Part shown: piece by piece, positions 1 through 11,465 of the stretch
Layout of the letters: each line of letters begins with the position of its first letter
Position numbering within the stretch: the first letter of the stretch is position 1
Assembly (NCBI GenBank): GCA_029204225.1
Contig: CM055108.1
Coordinates: 8,986,601 to 9,050,600, forward strand
Length of the DNA: 64,000 nucleotides
From: Diphasiastrum complanatum
Taxonomy: Eukaryota > Streptophyta > Lycopodiopsida > Lycopodiales > Lycopodiaceae
Direction: 5' to 3'
Position numbers and translations under genes: made by a program
The notes under the pieces: generated by a model
The model's database searches: none
Told to the model about the DNA's origin: nothing
Seen by the model: only the letters and a program-made list of their open reading frames with translations

Positions 1-840
1 CAAACGAGTAACATCCATTCTAAGCAAGCGGTCTGACTTACATCAAACTTAACCAACTGAAAGCTTCGTCATGAGCGCTGGAAGCCAACCTGGCGCCACG
101 CCAGACTGAACAGCCATAAACACGTAACTTTCACCCAAGCAAGCCATCCAACTCAGCCGACAGGTTAGAGCCTGTTCCCCAAGAGCTTAACCCATTCATG
201 TTCATGCAAGGAACACTCAGAACCACAATCCGTGATAGATATGGAGACAACCAGTTCTTGGACCAAATGGTCCCGACAGCATACCGCTGGCGCCACGGAC
301 CGAATGGTCTCGACGGCATACCGTTAGTGTCCCGGGATACGACCCTCAGCTATGTGCCAACTTAAAAGTTTTGAAGCGGCCTTACAACTGGCGCTTTTAC
401 TGAACACTGAAACCCAGAAGGTAATCAGAGTCAGTTTGAGAGAAATCCCACTTTATTGATAAATCTGAGAAGGTTACATTTCAAGTGTGTGACCAACCCT
501 AGTCTCCGGGGAGCTGGCATGCCAAGGCGAGTGCCAGGACAACATTCCAGCAAGGGAGGCTGAGACTTGGTTGGAGCTCTCCCTAAGTCGCAACCCACAC
601 TCTCCTATAGAATTGGTGGGATTCGGCACCCCTCCTTGTACCAAGCACTCTACCCAGGCTGGTAAAGCACATTTTTCTCTCTCTATAATTTTCTCTCTCT
701 AGATTTTATTGATCCCCAGGCTTCCTTTAATCATGCCTAGATCGTGTGAGGTGATTGCACATCGATTTGAGCTCTCTGGACTTCGCTAGAACCGATCAAA
801 GATTTTCAGCCATAGGAATTTGGCGTCGGCTGGATTCTAG
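1..840 (+). other. Possible Ty3/gypsy LTR and primer-binding site
   Basis: No gene is recognisable. The stretch is more GC-rich than its surroundings. It contains repeated TGGCGCC-like words (near 90, 290, 850 and 900) and a pyrimidine-rich CTCTCTCTATAATTTTCTCT segment at about 676-702 of the kind seen in gypsy LTR R/U5 regions. At 820-834 it reads TTGGCGTCGGCTGG, close to the TTGGCGCC primer-binding site of many plant gypsy elements. The left edge is outside the window, and no gag follows, so the LTR assignment is inference. Alternative: unrelated non-coding DNA. Confidence 0.3.
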
Positions 841-910
841 TCACAGTGGCGCCTAGAACAGCAGGGGCACTGCTGGTGTCGGGGACAATGCTGGCGCTAG
901 TGGCGCCGAA

Positions 911-937
911 TGTAAAGCTTGTAAATGTAGCTTTACA
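911..937. repeat. Short perfect inverted repeat
   Basis: TGTAAAGC (911-918) is mirrored by GCTTTACA (930-937) around an 11-base loop. It lies at the join between the copia integrase relic and the GC-rich sequence to its left. It could be a chance hairpin or the scar of a small insertion. Confidence 0.45.
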
Positions 938-1301
938 ACACCTCCTCTTGAATAGCATTTCAAAAGGTCTCCTTCCATTCAAAATAGCATTTGGCCACCT
1001 ATTGCACAAGAAACTGGCACACAACAAAGCTTGATTCTAAAATAGTTTTTCAAGATTAGCTCATGGCTTTGGCACTCTCACAAAGAGTCCTAATCTTCCT
1101 TTCAGCCACTCCATTTTGTTGTGGGGTCCTTGGTGTTGTATACTCCCTCTTAATCCCATGCTCATCTCAAAAAGCCTTGAACTTGGTAGATATGTACTCC
1201 ACCATTGTCACTCCTCAAGCACTTGATCCTTGTGGAAAATTGGTTCTCTCTTGCATTCTTGAACTTGACAAAAATATCAAACACTTCACCTTTGCTCTTT
1301 A
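938..1301 (-). pseudogene. Ty1/copia integrase core, distal half of an interrupted gene
   Basis: Read on the minus strand this encodes the end of a copia integrase core: a FVKFK-like segment, LRSDNGG (second catalytic Asp), then PQQNGVAERK with the catalytic Glu, then a FLCNRW...GRRPFEMLF segment matching the post-core region of the intact element at 59866-63753. Several stops and frame changes occur after the Glu motif. It is the direct continuation of the relic at 4169-5743: removing 1302-4163 and one CTTTA copy puts the two halves back in register. The 3' end is lost at about 938, where GC-rich DNA begins, so reverse transcriptase and the 3' LTR of this element are missing. Confidence 0.85.
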
Positions 1302-1458
1302 TGTTGTGTCATCAATGTAGCATAGGGTCCGAACGCTGGGAGTGTCAACCCCGCCTCAACCTGCATAGCACAAAGAGGAGGGAGAGAGAGAAAGAAAGCC
1401 CAAATAGCGAGAGGTTTGGGAGGCTCGAGCACCTTCTCCAAACTATTCGGTCGCTACT

Positions 1459-1532
<74 letters not shown>

Positions 1533-1632
1533 CTAGGCTAGCCCCTAGTCTCGTATTCCTAAGAATTACAACTTGCTACTTGTGCTCATTGGTGGCTAGG
1601 CCTATACACGAAAGACGCCAATGCCTCGCCCT
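1302..1632. repeat. Left terminal repeat of the 1302-4163 element
   Basis: It shares with the right copy TGTGTC-TC-ATGTAGCATAGGG at the start, a GCTCGAGC block, a (GA)n tract, and a long block reading CCCCTAGTCTC...TTACAACTTGCTACT...CATTGGTGG. Relative to the right copy it lacks about 315 bp (3640-3955) and the final ~115 bp. Confidence 0.65.
1461..1529. repeat. (GA)n microsatellite
   Basis: About 34 uninterrupted GA units inside the left terminal repeat. The right repeat has one at the same place, so the seed was part of the element before insertion. Confidence 0.95.
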
Positions 1633-1956
1633 TAAGGTTTTTTGTGGTTTTTTTAAATATATTTCTTCATATCTGAGTGAATCTAGCTTTCAACCTTTCT
1701 ACAATAGCTGTATCTGGACCATTTCTAGATAATGTGAGTTCTGCAAGAGTTCTTGATGGACAAATTTGTCAGGATTTTGAAAAAACTCATTTTTTGGACA
1801 CTTTTCAGCACTTTTTCTTAGATATTTCTAGATCTATCCATTGGATCTTCACAAAATTTTAATAGTAGCCAAATCTAGATTAGATCTAGCTATATAACTC
1901 TCTGCAAGAGTTAATTCTTAGCAGATCTAAAAAAAAACATGAAAAAAATATATTTT

Positions 1957-2950
1957 TTTGGGGGTTTTTTCTGCAAAATTTTAAGATTTTCTAGAAACTA
2001 ACCCTCGCAGGCTGGTACATACTTGTATTTGAGTTAGATTCACCTGCTTACCAACCTGCGAGTGTTACTTCCCAAGGAAACTTAAAAAATCTTGAAAAAA
2101 GTGCATTCTTTTGGGGTTGTTTTTGTAAAATTTTAATATTTGCTGGGACTAATCCTTGCAGACTAGTATGTGCTTGTATCTAACTTAGATTCACCTGCTT
2201 ACCAAGCTTCAAGAGTTACTTCCCAAGGAAACTCAAAAAATCTTGAAAAAAGTGCATTTTTTGGGGTTCTTTTTGCAAAATTTTAAGATTTTATGGGAAC
2301 TAACCCTCACAGACTAGTATATGCTTGTATCTAAGTTAGATTCGCCTGTTCACCAAGTTGTGAGAGTTACTTCCCAAGAAAACTCAAGAAATATTGAAAA
2401 AGTGCATATTTTGGGTGTTTTTGGCCAAATTTTGAGATTTTCAGAGAACTAATCTTCACAAACTAGTATGTACTTGTATCTGAGTTACATCCACTTGCTT
2501 ACCAAACTGCAAGAGTTACTTCTTAGGGAACTCAAAAATTTGCTGTCTGAGAAGGTTTTAGGCCACTTTTTTTTTGCTCTTGGAAACCTTCATAGGGGCA
2601 TTTATTTTGGAATCTAACTCTTGCAAACTTCTATGTGTCCTTGTCTCATTGAGATGGAACTTTAGAGAGCTTTGCGAAGGTTACTCCCCAAGGAAACTCA
2701 AAAATTCGATGTCTAAGAAGGTTCTAGGCCACTTTTTGCTCTTGGAAACCTTCACAGGGGCACTTTTTCTGGGATCTAACTCTTGTAGACTTCTTTGTGT
2801 CCTTGTCTCAGTGAGATGGAACTTCAGAGAGCTCTACGAAGGTTAGTTTTGAGTTTTGAATTTTTTTTCGATTTTCACAAGGGGGATTTTTGAATGTTTT
2901 TGGATTTTTCTCTATTTTTTCAAAATCTGCTGGGAACTAACCCTCGCAGG
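1957..2950. repeat. Tandem array of ~151-bp and ~162-bp monomers
   Basis: Four units about 151, 151 and 149 bp apart share a core like AACTAACCCTCGCAGGCTGG (near 1998, 2149, 2300 and 2449), then a TACTTGTAT...GAGTTAGATTC segment, GAGTTACTTCCCAAGG, and a T/G-rich start. Two further units 162 bp apart (cores near 2612 and 2774) share CTTGGAAACCTTCA-AGGGGCA and TGTGTCCTTGTCTCA. A last degenerate core lies at 2935-2950. The array fills the internal region of the LARD-like element. Confidence 0.85.
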
Positions 2951-3361
2951 CTTCTATGCAGGTCTGGGACAGTACCTTAGAGCTGCTGCTAGTCATGCGA
3001 AGATTCATGCCCACTGGTTTTAGAGAAATCAAAATCTGATGGAATTTTGGCTCTCTTTTTCCCTCCAAAATGCATATTTGGACTTTGTTTTTTTCTAATT
3101 TTTATGGATTAAATGAAGGGATTGGGTGCTTGGATCTAATCCTCCCACCTCACAATCTCTCCCCATAGTACATTCAAACAAAAAATCACAAAAAACGGCA
3201 AAAACTAACACTACTCCATGCTAAACTACCCCAAAATCTCGATTTTTAGATGAAAAAGAATTGTGAGAGAGAAGAAAAGAGAGAGAGAAAAAAAAAGAGG
3301 AAGATAGTAAGAAAGCTATGCGGCGAAACGAGTGTGTGGCGCTCCTCGACAACGACGCCTC

Positions 3362-3553
3362 TTTTGTGTCGTCGATGTAGCATAGGGGTCCATCACTGGG
3401 AGCGACAGCCTCGCCTTCACCTGCATAACAAGAAGAGAGAGGGAGAGGAGAGAGAGGAGAAAGAGAGTGGAGAGAGGGAGAGAGAGAGAACGCCTAGGTT
3501 GAGAAAGGCTTTGGGGGCTCGAGCGTCTACCCAAAGCTATTCTATCCCAATGT

Positions 3554-3628
<75 letters not shown>

Positions 3629-4163
3629 GGGGCGAGAGAGATAGAGAGAAAGAGAAAGAGAGAGAAAGAGAAGAAGTGAGACCAATAGAGTTTTATTGAG
3701 AAGAAGATGGAAGATACAATACAAAGGAAATGGCTCTCTCTTATAGATTTAGAGGTGATCCTCCTTGACTCTCATTGGCCACTTCATTGGGACAAGGATT
3801 CTAATCCAAGCCTTTCAAATAACCACAACTTAAATCTAATGGTGCTAAGAAAGCACAAGGGCACTCACATGATTCATGTGAGTTCTAATTTGGGCCCATT
3901 TAGTTTTTTTTACTTGCAATTTGACTTAGGGTCTCTAATGTCATTTTAGAGTTTTAAGCCCCTAGTCTCTTATTCCTAGGAATTACAACTTGCTACTCGT
4001 GCTCATTGGTGGCTGGGCTTATACACGCAGGACGCCAGTGCCTTGAACTTATTGCTATATTGTATACTATACTATGGTGGGACCCACTAGGTAAGGCTTG
4101 GCCAACAGTATTTTAAGTGGTGGGACCCACTTGTTTATTATTGTGCAGGAAATACCCACAACA
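3362..4163. repeat. Right terminal repeat of the 1302-4163 element
   Basis: This is the longer copy of the terminal repeat. Its first base pair has decayed (TT instead of TG); its end CACAACA is intact and abuts the CTTTA duplication. The segment 3640-3955 is absent from the left copy. The motif GGTGGGACCCACT occurs twice near the end (about 4075-4088 and 4119-4131). Confidence 0.65.
3557..3622. repeat. (GA)n microsatellite
   Basis: About 33 GA units followed by imperfect GA-rich DNA to about 3670. It sits at the position equivalent to the tract in the left terminal repeat. Confidence 0.95.
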
Positions 4164-4168
4164 CTTTA

Positions 4169-5743
4169 GTGGATAGATCCAATAAAATCTACTAAAATCA
4201 TCAATGAAAGTTACATACATCTTAGCTCCACTATTGCTAATTGTAGTAATTTCATGAATATCCAAATGTACAATCTGAAAAGGCCTTGTAGATCTAGTAT
4301 AAGGTAGTCTATGTGACTTTGACAAAGCACAAGACTCACAAACATGATTGATGCTACTTAAGAAATTTGGAAGGCCAACCACAACCTTCTTTCTTGTCAT
4401 TACCTCCAATGACCTGAAATTGAGGTGTCCCATCCTCTTATGCCAAACCTCTTGAATAGATATTTGCTCTCTTGCAACACATCCAACTTGGTTAGCAATA
4501 ACACAAGCATATAGTTTGAACAACTTTCCTTGTCTTTTGTCTTTTGCAACTAAGACATCCTTCCTTTTGATCATACAAGCATCTCCATCAAACTCCACTT
4601 TGATGTCTTTATTTAGTAATTGACTCACACTAAGCAAATTCTTGGTAAAAGATGTAATCAACAAAAAATCTTCCAAAGGAACATTCCTATTCATAGAGAT
4701 AGAAATAGGAATTGTGCCAATACCTTTGATTGCACAATTATCATCATTGGCCGTGTAGATCACCCTCTTGTTGTCTCCATATGCCAACAAAGAAGTGAAG
4801 TACTCTTTGTGAAAAGTCATGTGTGAGCTTGCACTACTATCAATCCACCATGGATCTAGATCTCCATCACTAGCAAGCATACATGAAGACATCACAAAAG
4901 CATCATCATTTGTGTTTTGAACATCAACACCATCCTCATCAAGAGTAATATTATCTTGCTTGTCTCCTTGATCTCTCTTCTTCTTGTAGCACTCACTTGC
5001 AAAGTGTCCTTTGATGCCACAATAGAAGCATTTGAGCTTTGATCTATCTTTCTTTTTGCCACTTGAAGAAGCCTCCACTTGACCTTGCCCTTTAGACACT
5101 TGTCTTTGTTTTTGCTCTTGAATTTGCCCTTGATGAACATAGCCTCCTCTCCAACTTGAGTTGATGTAGATCCACTCCTTACTTGAAGCCTTAATTGATC
5201 AAGATCTCTTGAAGATCCATCAAACTTGGTAAAGTTCTTTGAATAGCAAGACTTTGAACAATGTTAGCATGAGCATCCAACAAACCATTAATAGTCACTT
5301 GAACAAGCTCTCCTTCCTTAATGCTCTCATGAATGCAAGCCGACTCATCATTCAATGCTTTCACTCTCAAATCAAAAGTGTTTGGACTTTCTTCACTCTT
5401 TGGCAAACAAGAAAAGATTTGTCTAGAAGTAGACTTGGACTCATAAAGCTTCTTCAAAGGTTCCCAAGCCTCACTTGATGAAGTACACTTACCAACTTCC
5501 TTAAGAAGCTCATTGGTAACATTCATCTTGATCATGTGTAGAGTCCTTTTGGCCCCCTTATCACCCCCCCTTATCATACCTCAATTGATCTTGTTGAGTT
5601 GTTGGCCTCTCCTCCAGACCTACAACAATATCCAAAATATCATGCATCTCAAGAAGTGATTCCATCCTCACTTTCCATAATGAATAGTTGCTTGAGGTAA
5701 GCCTATCATTGGCTTCCAACATGACTCCACTTGATGTTGCCAT
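4169..5743 (-). pseudogene. Ty1/copia gag, protease and integrase N-terminus (decayed)
   Basis: Reading from the ATG at 5743 leftward, the gag N-terminus (SNYSLWKVRMESLLE) is followed by a frameshift near 5570, a central gag segment, a second break near 5150, then a zinc knuckle CFYCGIKGHFASEC (CX2CX4HX4C). The protease motif reads D-S-S instead of D-S-G at about 4834, which would be expected to inactivate it. Downstream come the GAG-pre-integrase segment with EVWHKRMGHLNF and CESCALSKSH (integrase HHCC zinc site), and the first core Asp (IVHLDIHE). The frame is cut at 4168 by the LARD-like insertion and resumes at 1301. Its 5' LTR is 6301-6846. Product if intact: the structural gag plus enzymes of a copia virus-like particle. 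Confidence 0.9.
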
Positions 5744-6288
5744 GTAGCAATGACTTGATATTCTCTTTCAACCTATTTCAATGCACAAAGCACTCCTTTG
5801 AACAACAACAAATGCTTTCAAAAGAAATCGCAAAGATTTGAGACTCCTCAAAAATTCTCTTCTAGCACTTCTACAAAGCAAATCAACACATAAAATCATG
5901 AAATCTTGATCAACACATGATCTATCCTCAATATAATGACTCTTGCCACTTACTAAGATTGAAACACACACAAATGAAGTTCAGTAACCTCACTATCTAG
6001 AGATCCAATCAAAATTAGGGTTTTGACAAAAAATTATTTCAAAATCTATATGCAAATGCTCAAATCTTGATATAATCTTATAGCCACCACTTAGGCTTTC
6101 CTAATGATCCAAAAATTGGAATTGATCAAGATTATAATCCTAAATAGAGTTTTGATCTACAAAAGGTCCTATCTACAAATGCAAGAAACTTGACTTTGGT
6201 GTAGAATCCTAGCTAGCATGCTCTAGCATTTATATCTTCTCCAAATCATTGATGGATGTGAATGCCTCCCTCACAACCTTAAACACAA
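5744..6288 (-). other. 5' leader of the minus-strand copia element
   Basis: Non-coding stretch between the primer-binding site and the gag ATG. Length (about 545 bp) is comparable with the leader of the young copia at 37195-37938. No further feature was recognised. Confidence 0.6.
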
Positions 6289-6300
6289 GCTTTGATACCA
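6289..6300 (-). promoter_or_regulatory. Primer-binding site, initiator-Met tRNA type
   Basis: On the minus strand TGGTATCAAAGC directly follows the LTR end; it is complementary to the 3' end of plant initiator-Met tRNA with one mismatch. It primes minus-strand DNA synthesis. Confidence 0.85.
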
Positions 6301-6846
6301 TGTGAAAGATTTGGGACCATTTCAGATCCAAATCATCTAAAGACCTTTGGTTACAAAAACAAGCAATTCACCAATCTTGCCAATGTAGAACAATCAGCAT
6401 CTACACACAAAATAGAATGCTAATTCTATTAAAGCTTGATAAAACATGAATCAAAATCTAAATAGAAGCTATTGTCCATACAACAACAATACCCTACTGT
6501 ATTTCACACATGTGGATCCGAAAATAACAAATATAGATCATTCTCTACATAAAATTGCAAGATATCACAAGGAGAGTGCACCAATGGATAGTAGAACCCA
6601 AGAGAAATGATAAAACCCTAACATAAAGTGACTAGGTTCCATGAATCTTATTCAAATTTGAATCTACTAGTAACTTGACTTTCTAGCTTTCCCTCCAACT
6701 CTAAAACGAGTAATTTCAAATGCATTTAGACTAATATGACTATAAAAAATAAATGTCTAAGTCTAATATGAAATTGACCTCAATTGCCATATAAACAAAT
6801 GTAGCATTTGACTCAATATTGATCAAACTAGCTGAAATCTCTCACA
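6301..6846 (-). repeat. Copia 5' LTR (546 bp)
   Basis: Minus-strand sequence starts TGTGAGAGATTTC and ends CTTTCACA, immediately followed by the primer site. It is related over much of its length to 10802-11453, for example the shared block GCCAATGTAGAA-AATCAGCATCTACA. It contains CACACATGTG (6505-6514), a one-mismatch form of the palindrome found in other LTRs here. Its outer edge abuts a plus-strand copia relic, so the element inserted into that older one. Confidence 0.85.
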
Positions 6847-9767
6847 AAAGGATCTATACGCCTTTATCTTCCAAATGGTAAATTGGCCTTGCTCAAGGAT
6901 GTATTTTATGTACCCAAACTGACTAAAAATTTATTGTCAGTCAACAAGCTCACTGATCAAGGCTGCAGAGCCTTGTTCAATTCGAAACAATGTACCTTTT
7001 TGGATAAGAACTGTAAAGAAGTCTTCTCTGCAAACAGAGAAGGTAATTTGTACATTCTGGGTCACAAATATGCACTTTTCTCTAATGTGAGTACTTCAAA
7101 TGCCCAATTTTGACATCGAAGATTAGGACACTTAAACATGAGATCAATCTTATATATGCATCATAATAGTATGGTCAAGGATTTAAACTTTAATGTTGCC
7201 TCCACTGACATTCGACATGTCTGTGAGATGTGCCTATTAGGCAAATAGCCTAGATCAAGATTCCCAAAGGGACAAGCCACTAGAGCTAAGTCCATTTTAG
7301 AATTGATACATAGTGATTTGTGTGGCCCTATGAGTACTCCCTCTCTGGGTTCAGCACTATATTTTCTCACTTTTATCGATGATTATTCAAGATTTACCAG
7401 CATTATATTCATTAAGAACAGGTATGGGACATTGAACTATTTCAAAGATTTCAAATAGTTTGCTGAGACACAAACTGGTCAACGACTCAAGACCCTGCGT
7501 ACAGACAGTAGTGGAGAGTTCCTGTCAAACGAAATGTCTAACTATCTAGCATCATTCAATTCATCATCAACTACACACCACAACAAAATGGAGTAGCTGA
7601 AAGGAAGAATCGAACATTACTCAATGTACCACGATCAATGATGTCAAACTTCTAGCTCACCAAGTTTCAACAGCTTGCTATTTGCAGAACTATTCGACTA
7701 CCAAAGCAGTCAACTCAAAGACTTCCTTCGAAGTTTTCTATGGCTACAAATCGAGTCTAAGGCACCTTCGAGTGTTTGGCTATCTTTGTTATGTACAAAA
7801 TCTCTCTGATCTGAAAAAAAAACTTGACCCTGTCAACTACATGAGTATCTTCATTGGATACTCGATATCACACAAAGCCTATTGGATACTCAATATCACA
7901 CAAAGCCTATTGAAACTATGAAGTAGAGTCGAGCCGTATCTCAGTAAGTTGAGATGTCATCTTCCTCAAAGATAGATTCTTCGACTTCAAGCAGAAGAAA
8001 CCAATGCAAGAGTTCATTCCAACGACTCCCATCACCATCGACAGGCCTCGACCTACAATTGTCCCAACAAACATCGAAGGTACCCATGTCGCACAGTAAG
8101 GAGAATCATCATCTCAGCAACTGACTATTGTTCGAAGATTTGTTCGACAATGACAAGAACCTAATTGTTTCACCCCTCAGGCATTCATCAAAAATGATGA
8201 ACCTACCTCAGTAGCAAAAGCATTGTCGAGTTTGAATGTAGACAACTAGCATTTTGCCATGCATGTTGAGTACAATTCATTGATGAAGAACAATACTTGA
8301 CATCTTGTGGAAGTTCCTCCTGATGCAAATGACAGTAAGTGAATGTTCAAGTTGAAGCTCAATCCAGATGGTTCGACAGCCAAATAGAAAGCTCAACTCG
8401 ACGTCAAATGATACAAAAAAACCTACGAGATTGACTACACTGAGATGTATAGTCCAGTCATAAAACTTCAGTCAATTCGATCTTTATTTGGTATCGCAGT
8501 TGCTGAAGATTTGAAAGTTCACTAAATGGATGTTTAGACAACGTTTTTGAATGGATATATATAAGAAGACATCTACATCTATCAACCTGAAGGTTACGTC
8601 TTTCAAGGCCAAGAACATAAGGTATGTAAGCTAAAAGAGCTCTCTACGGACTAACGCAAGCTCCAAGGGACTGGTTCAATAGAATCAATCGATTCTTGTT
8701 GTAGAACGACTTCATTCCTAACTCTGCTGACTCTAATTTTAATCTCAACATAGAGGCTCAAGCTATGTCATAATAGCTCTATATGTTGATGACTCTCTGA
8801 TCATCAGCAATTCGAATTAGTTGCTTCACGAGACAAAGTCACATTTGTCGAAGGAATTTGAAAGGATCGATTCAGGCCATGTGCACTACCTTCTGGATAT
8901 TGATATAACTAGAGATAGAGCAAATTGAAGTATCATGATAAGTCAAGAAAGATATCTAACCAATGTACTCTATAGGTATGGCATGGAAACCTACAAGTCA
9001 ATAGACTCACCTATGGACCCATGATTCAAACTGTCAAACGACATGTGCCCAACAATTGATGCAAAGAAGAAAGAGATGTACAAATACCCCTATCAGTTGA
9101 TAGTCAGATTGATCATGTATGCCATGGTCTACACTTGACCTGATCTAGCATTTACAATCAGCACATTGTCACAGTTTATGTCAAATCACGACCTACCTCA
9201 CTGGAAGGCTCTACTTAGAGCACTAAGATACATTCAGGCCACTAAGCACTATGCTTTGTGTTATAATGGAAATACAGAGGTTGCTTTGACATTACTTGTT
9301 TCGACTCTGACTAGGCTAGAAATGTGGACACAAGAAAATCCACATCTGGCTATCTTTGCTTTTCAACAGGAGGACCCATTTCATTAAATAGTCAAAAGCA
9401 AAAATGCATTTCTTTTTCCTCCATAGAATCCAAATATGTTGCAGCTACCTATGTAGTAAAGAAAATCATCCGGCTCAGAATATTGCTTCAAGATCTTATG
9501 ATCTCCCAAATCAGTCCAACTATATTCTATTGTGACAATCAAAGCTACATTGCTCTATGTCTGAACCCACGAACTCACTCTAGAACTAAACACATCGAAG
9601 TTCAATTTCATTTTCTTAGAGAGAAAGTTCAAATAAAGATGTCGAATTAAGTTGTTGTTTGACTAACAATATGTTGGCTGATATCTTGACTAAGCCTCTG
9701 TCAAGAAAAAAGTATGTTACACTATGTAGCTTGCTCAATTTCATTCATGATCCTAGGAGTTAAGCTT
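6847..9767 (+). pseudogene. Ty1/copia gag-pol relic (protease end to RNase H), heavily decayed
   Basis: The plus strand begins inside the protease/GAG-pre-integrase region (LLKDVFYVPKLTKNLLSV), then an integrase zinc site with the first Cys-X2-Cys (CEMCLLGK), the first core Asp (ELIHSDLCGPM), and TFIDDYSRF. The reverse transcriptase active site YVDD is preserved at 8782-8793. RNase H follows from about 9190 (LRYIQATKHYALCYNG, RKSTSGYLCFSTGG, FYCDNQS, RTKHIEVQFHFLREKV). Dozens of stops and frameshifts are present, so it is an old copy. The 5' end was removed or displaced by the LTR ending at 6846. Confidence 0.85.
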
Positions 9768-9779
9768 AAGGGGGGGGTG
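9768..9779 (+). promoter_or_regulatory. Polypurine tract
   Basis: AAGGGGGGGTG sits directly before the LTR that starts TGTTGG at 9780. It would prime plus-strand DNA synthesis. Confidence 0.75.
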
Positions 9780-9961
9780 TGTTGGAATTGAGCTTCACTC
9801 CGACACACTTCACTCCCTTCATGATTGTCTTTGACACCTACAAGGCATTCCTCTTATCGATCTAACTTAAGGTCTGAAACTATAGTTTGGTAAAGCTCCT
9901 CTTACAATTTCTCTGTGGAGTTCTCTTTCCTATTCTGCACTTAATCATGAGTGACCCAACA
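9780..9961 (+). repeat. Short copia 3' LTR (182 bp)
   Basis: It starts TGTTGG and ends CCAACA, a 6-bp terminal inverted repeat. Its right two thirds match 46826-46945, where the same LTR end is followed by a primer site and gag. It is unusually short for a copia LTR, so an internal deletion is possible. The right edge cuts into an integrase remnant. Confidence 0.7.
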
Positions 9962-10801
9962 TGGGCCACCCCAACTTCAAATCAATGGAGATCCTATGCA
10001 CAAAGGAGCTTGCACTCGGCCTTTCAAAAGCATTCTCAAAGTGTGGAAAAATTTGTGAGGCTTGTAGCCTCTCAAAGGCTCACAATCTACCAATTGCTAA
10101 TTCTTCCACTAGATCTTCTAAGTCATTAGATCTCATTCATAGTGATGTGCACTCTTTTTCTCAAGCATCTAAGGGAGGTGAAGTTAATATATGTATCTTT
10201 TATTGATGATCACTCTAGATACACTTGGATTGAGCTTTTGGATTTCAAAAGTAAAGTGTTTGATTATTTTGTAAAGTTCAAAACTCTAGTAGAGAATCAA
10301 CTTGATGCTAAAGTAAAAGTATTGAGGAGTGATAATGGTGGAGAGTACATCTCACTAGAATGATAGAGTTTTGTAACTCCAATAGTATTAAGAGAGAGCT
10401 TACATATACATATAGTCCAAAATGGTATAGCCGAGAGAATGAATAGAACTCTGTGAGTGTGCAAAAGATTTCAGGCTAGATTCTTCTCTACCTAAGTCAT
10501 TTTGGAGAGAGGCAATTATTTGTGCAAATTACTTATGTAATAGATTGCCATGTAAGCCCATTGGAGGCATAACATCTTACGAGGCTCTATTTGGTAATAA
10601 GAAGCCAAATCTCAGAGATCTTCGAATCTTTGGATCTACTTGCTATGTTTTTCAATCATTAGATACAAGAAAGAAGGATGATCCTACATTCATAAAAGGA
10701 GTCTTTGTTGGTTATGGTGAAAATAGCAAAGGGATATAGAGTCTATAGCCCTATTACTAAAAATATTTTAGTGAGTAGATGTTACATTTGATTAAGGTAA
10801 C
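9962..10801 (+). pseudogene. Ty1/copia integrase fragment
   Basis: Starts abruptly inside the zinc domain (GHPNFKSMEI), then CEACSLSKAH, LDLIHSDVHSF (core Asp), YVSFIDDHSRYTWIEL, LRSDNGGEYIS (second Asp), a degraded Glu region, and the post-core FGSTCYVFQ...RKKDDP segment. Several frameshifts and stops. It is the common target of two insertions: the element ending at 9961 and the one whose LTR starts at 10802. Confidence 0.85.
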
Positions 10802-11453
10802 TGTGAAGGATTTCAGATCATTCAAGATCCAATCCATGTCCCTGATCTTTGGTTACAATAAGGAGCAAACCTACAATTCTGCCAATGTAGAAAAATCAGC
10901 ATCTACATACAAAATGAGATGCAAACTCTAAGAGCTATTGATCAAACATGAACCAAAACATAAAATATAGCTGTTGTCCGTACAATTACAGTACTATATT
11001 TCACATTAGTGGAATCAAAAATAGCAAAATACGAGCATTCTACACACAAGATTGCAAGATATCATCAACTGTGCACCAATGAGTAGTAGAACCCAAAGAG
11101 AACCATGTATAATGATGAAATGAGAGAGATAAGAGAGAAGATGTGTCTCTCCATGAGTTACATCCTTTTATAGAGTGTCAAAACCCTATTTGACCACTTG
11201 GCTTTCCCTCCAAAATGTAAACCCTACTATTTTTGTTTCTAGAATCAATGTACCCAAACCAACATTCAAATTTGAATCTCTCTCAAACTCGACTACCAAA
11301 TTTCCCACACTTTCAAAAAGTGTTTATTGAATGTATTTTAAAATAATATAACTTCAAAAAGTTTCTCTCTAAGTCTAAAATGAGTTTTGGCCTCTTATTG
11401 ACAATTTACCAAAATATGACTAAACTAGACTAAACTAGTTGAAATTTCTCACA
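10802..11453 (-). repeat. Copia 3' LTR (652 bp) with adjoining polypurine tract
   Basis: Minus-strand sequence starts TGTGAGAAATTTC and ends ATCCTTCACA. The purine tract GTTGAAGAGGAG (11454-11465, minus) precedes it, marking it as a 3' LTR. It is the same family as 6301-6846, with matching internal blocks, but is clearly diverged. GTAAC (10797-10801) would be its left target duplication; no matching copy is found at 14547, consistent with the chimeric structure of the block. Confidence 0.8.
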
Positions 11454-11465
11454 CTCCTCTTCAAC

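Larger units (their letters stand above)
1302..4163. mobile_element. Non-autonomous LTR-like element, no coding capacity (LARD/TRIM-like)
   Basis: A 2862-bp block interrupts a copia integrase. It starts TGTTGTG, ends CACAACA, and is flanked by identical 5-bp sequences CTTTA (1297-1301 and 4164-4168), the expected integrase footprint. The two ends are related repeats (1302-1632 and 3362-4163), and similarity starts at the left terminus itself. The interior has no retroviral protein. It holds a 151-bp tandem array (1957-2950), AT-rich DNA and a purine-rich tract (3250-3305) before the right repeat. No clear tRNA primer site was found, and the left terminal repeat seems to have lost its last part. 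Large retrotransposon derivatives (LARDs) fit best; a DNA transposon is less likely given TG...CA ends and the 5-bp duplication. Confidence 0.7.

Noticed and set aside
131-319. 62-residue minus-strand frame in the left-edge region
   Set aside because: No motif, start context or homologue recognised; lies in LTR-like DNA.
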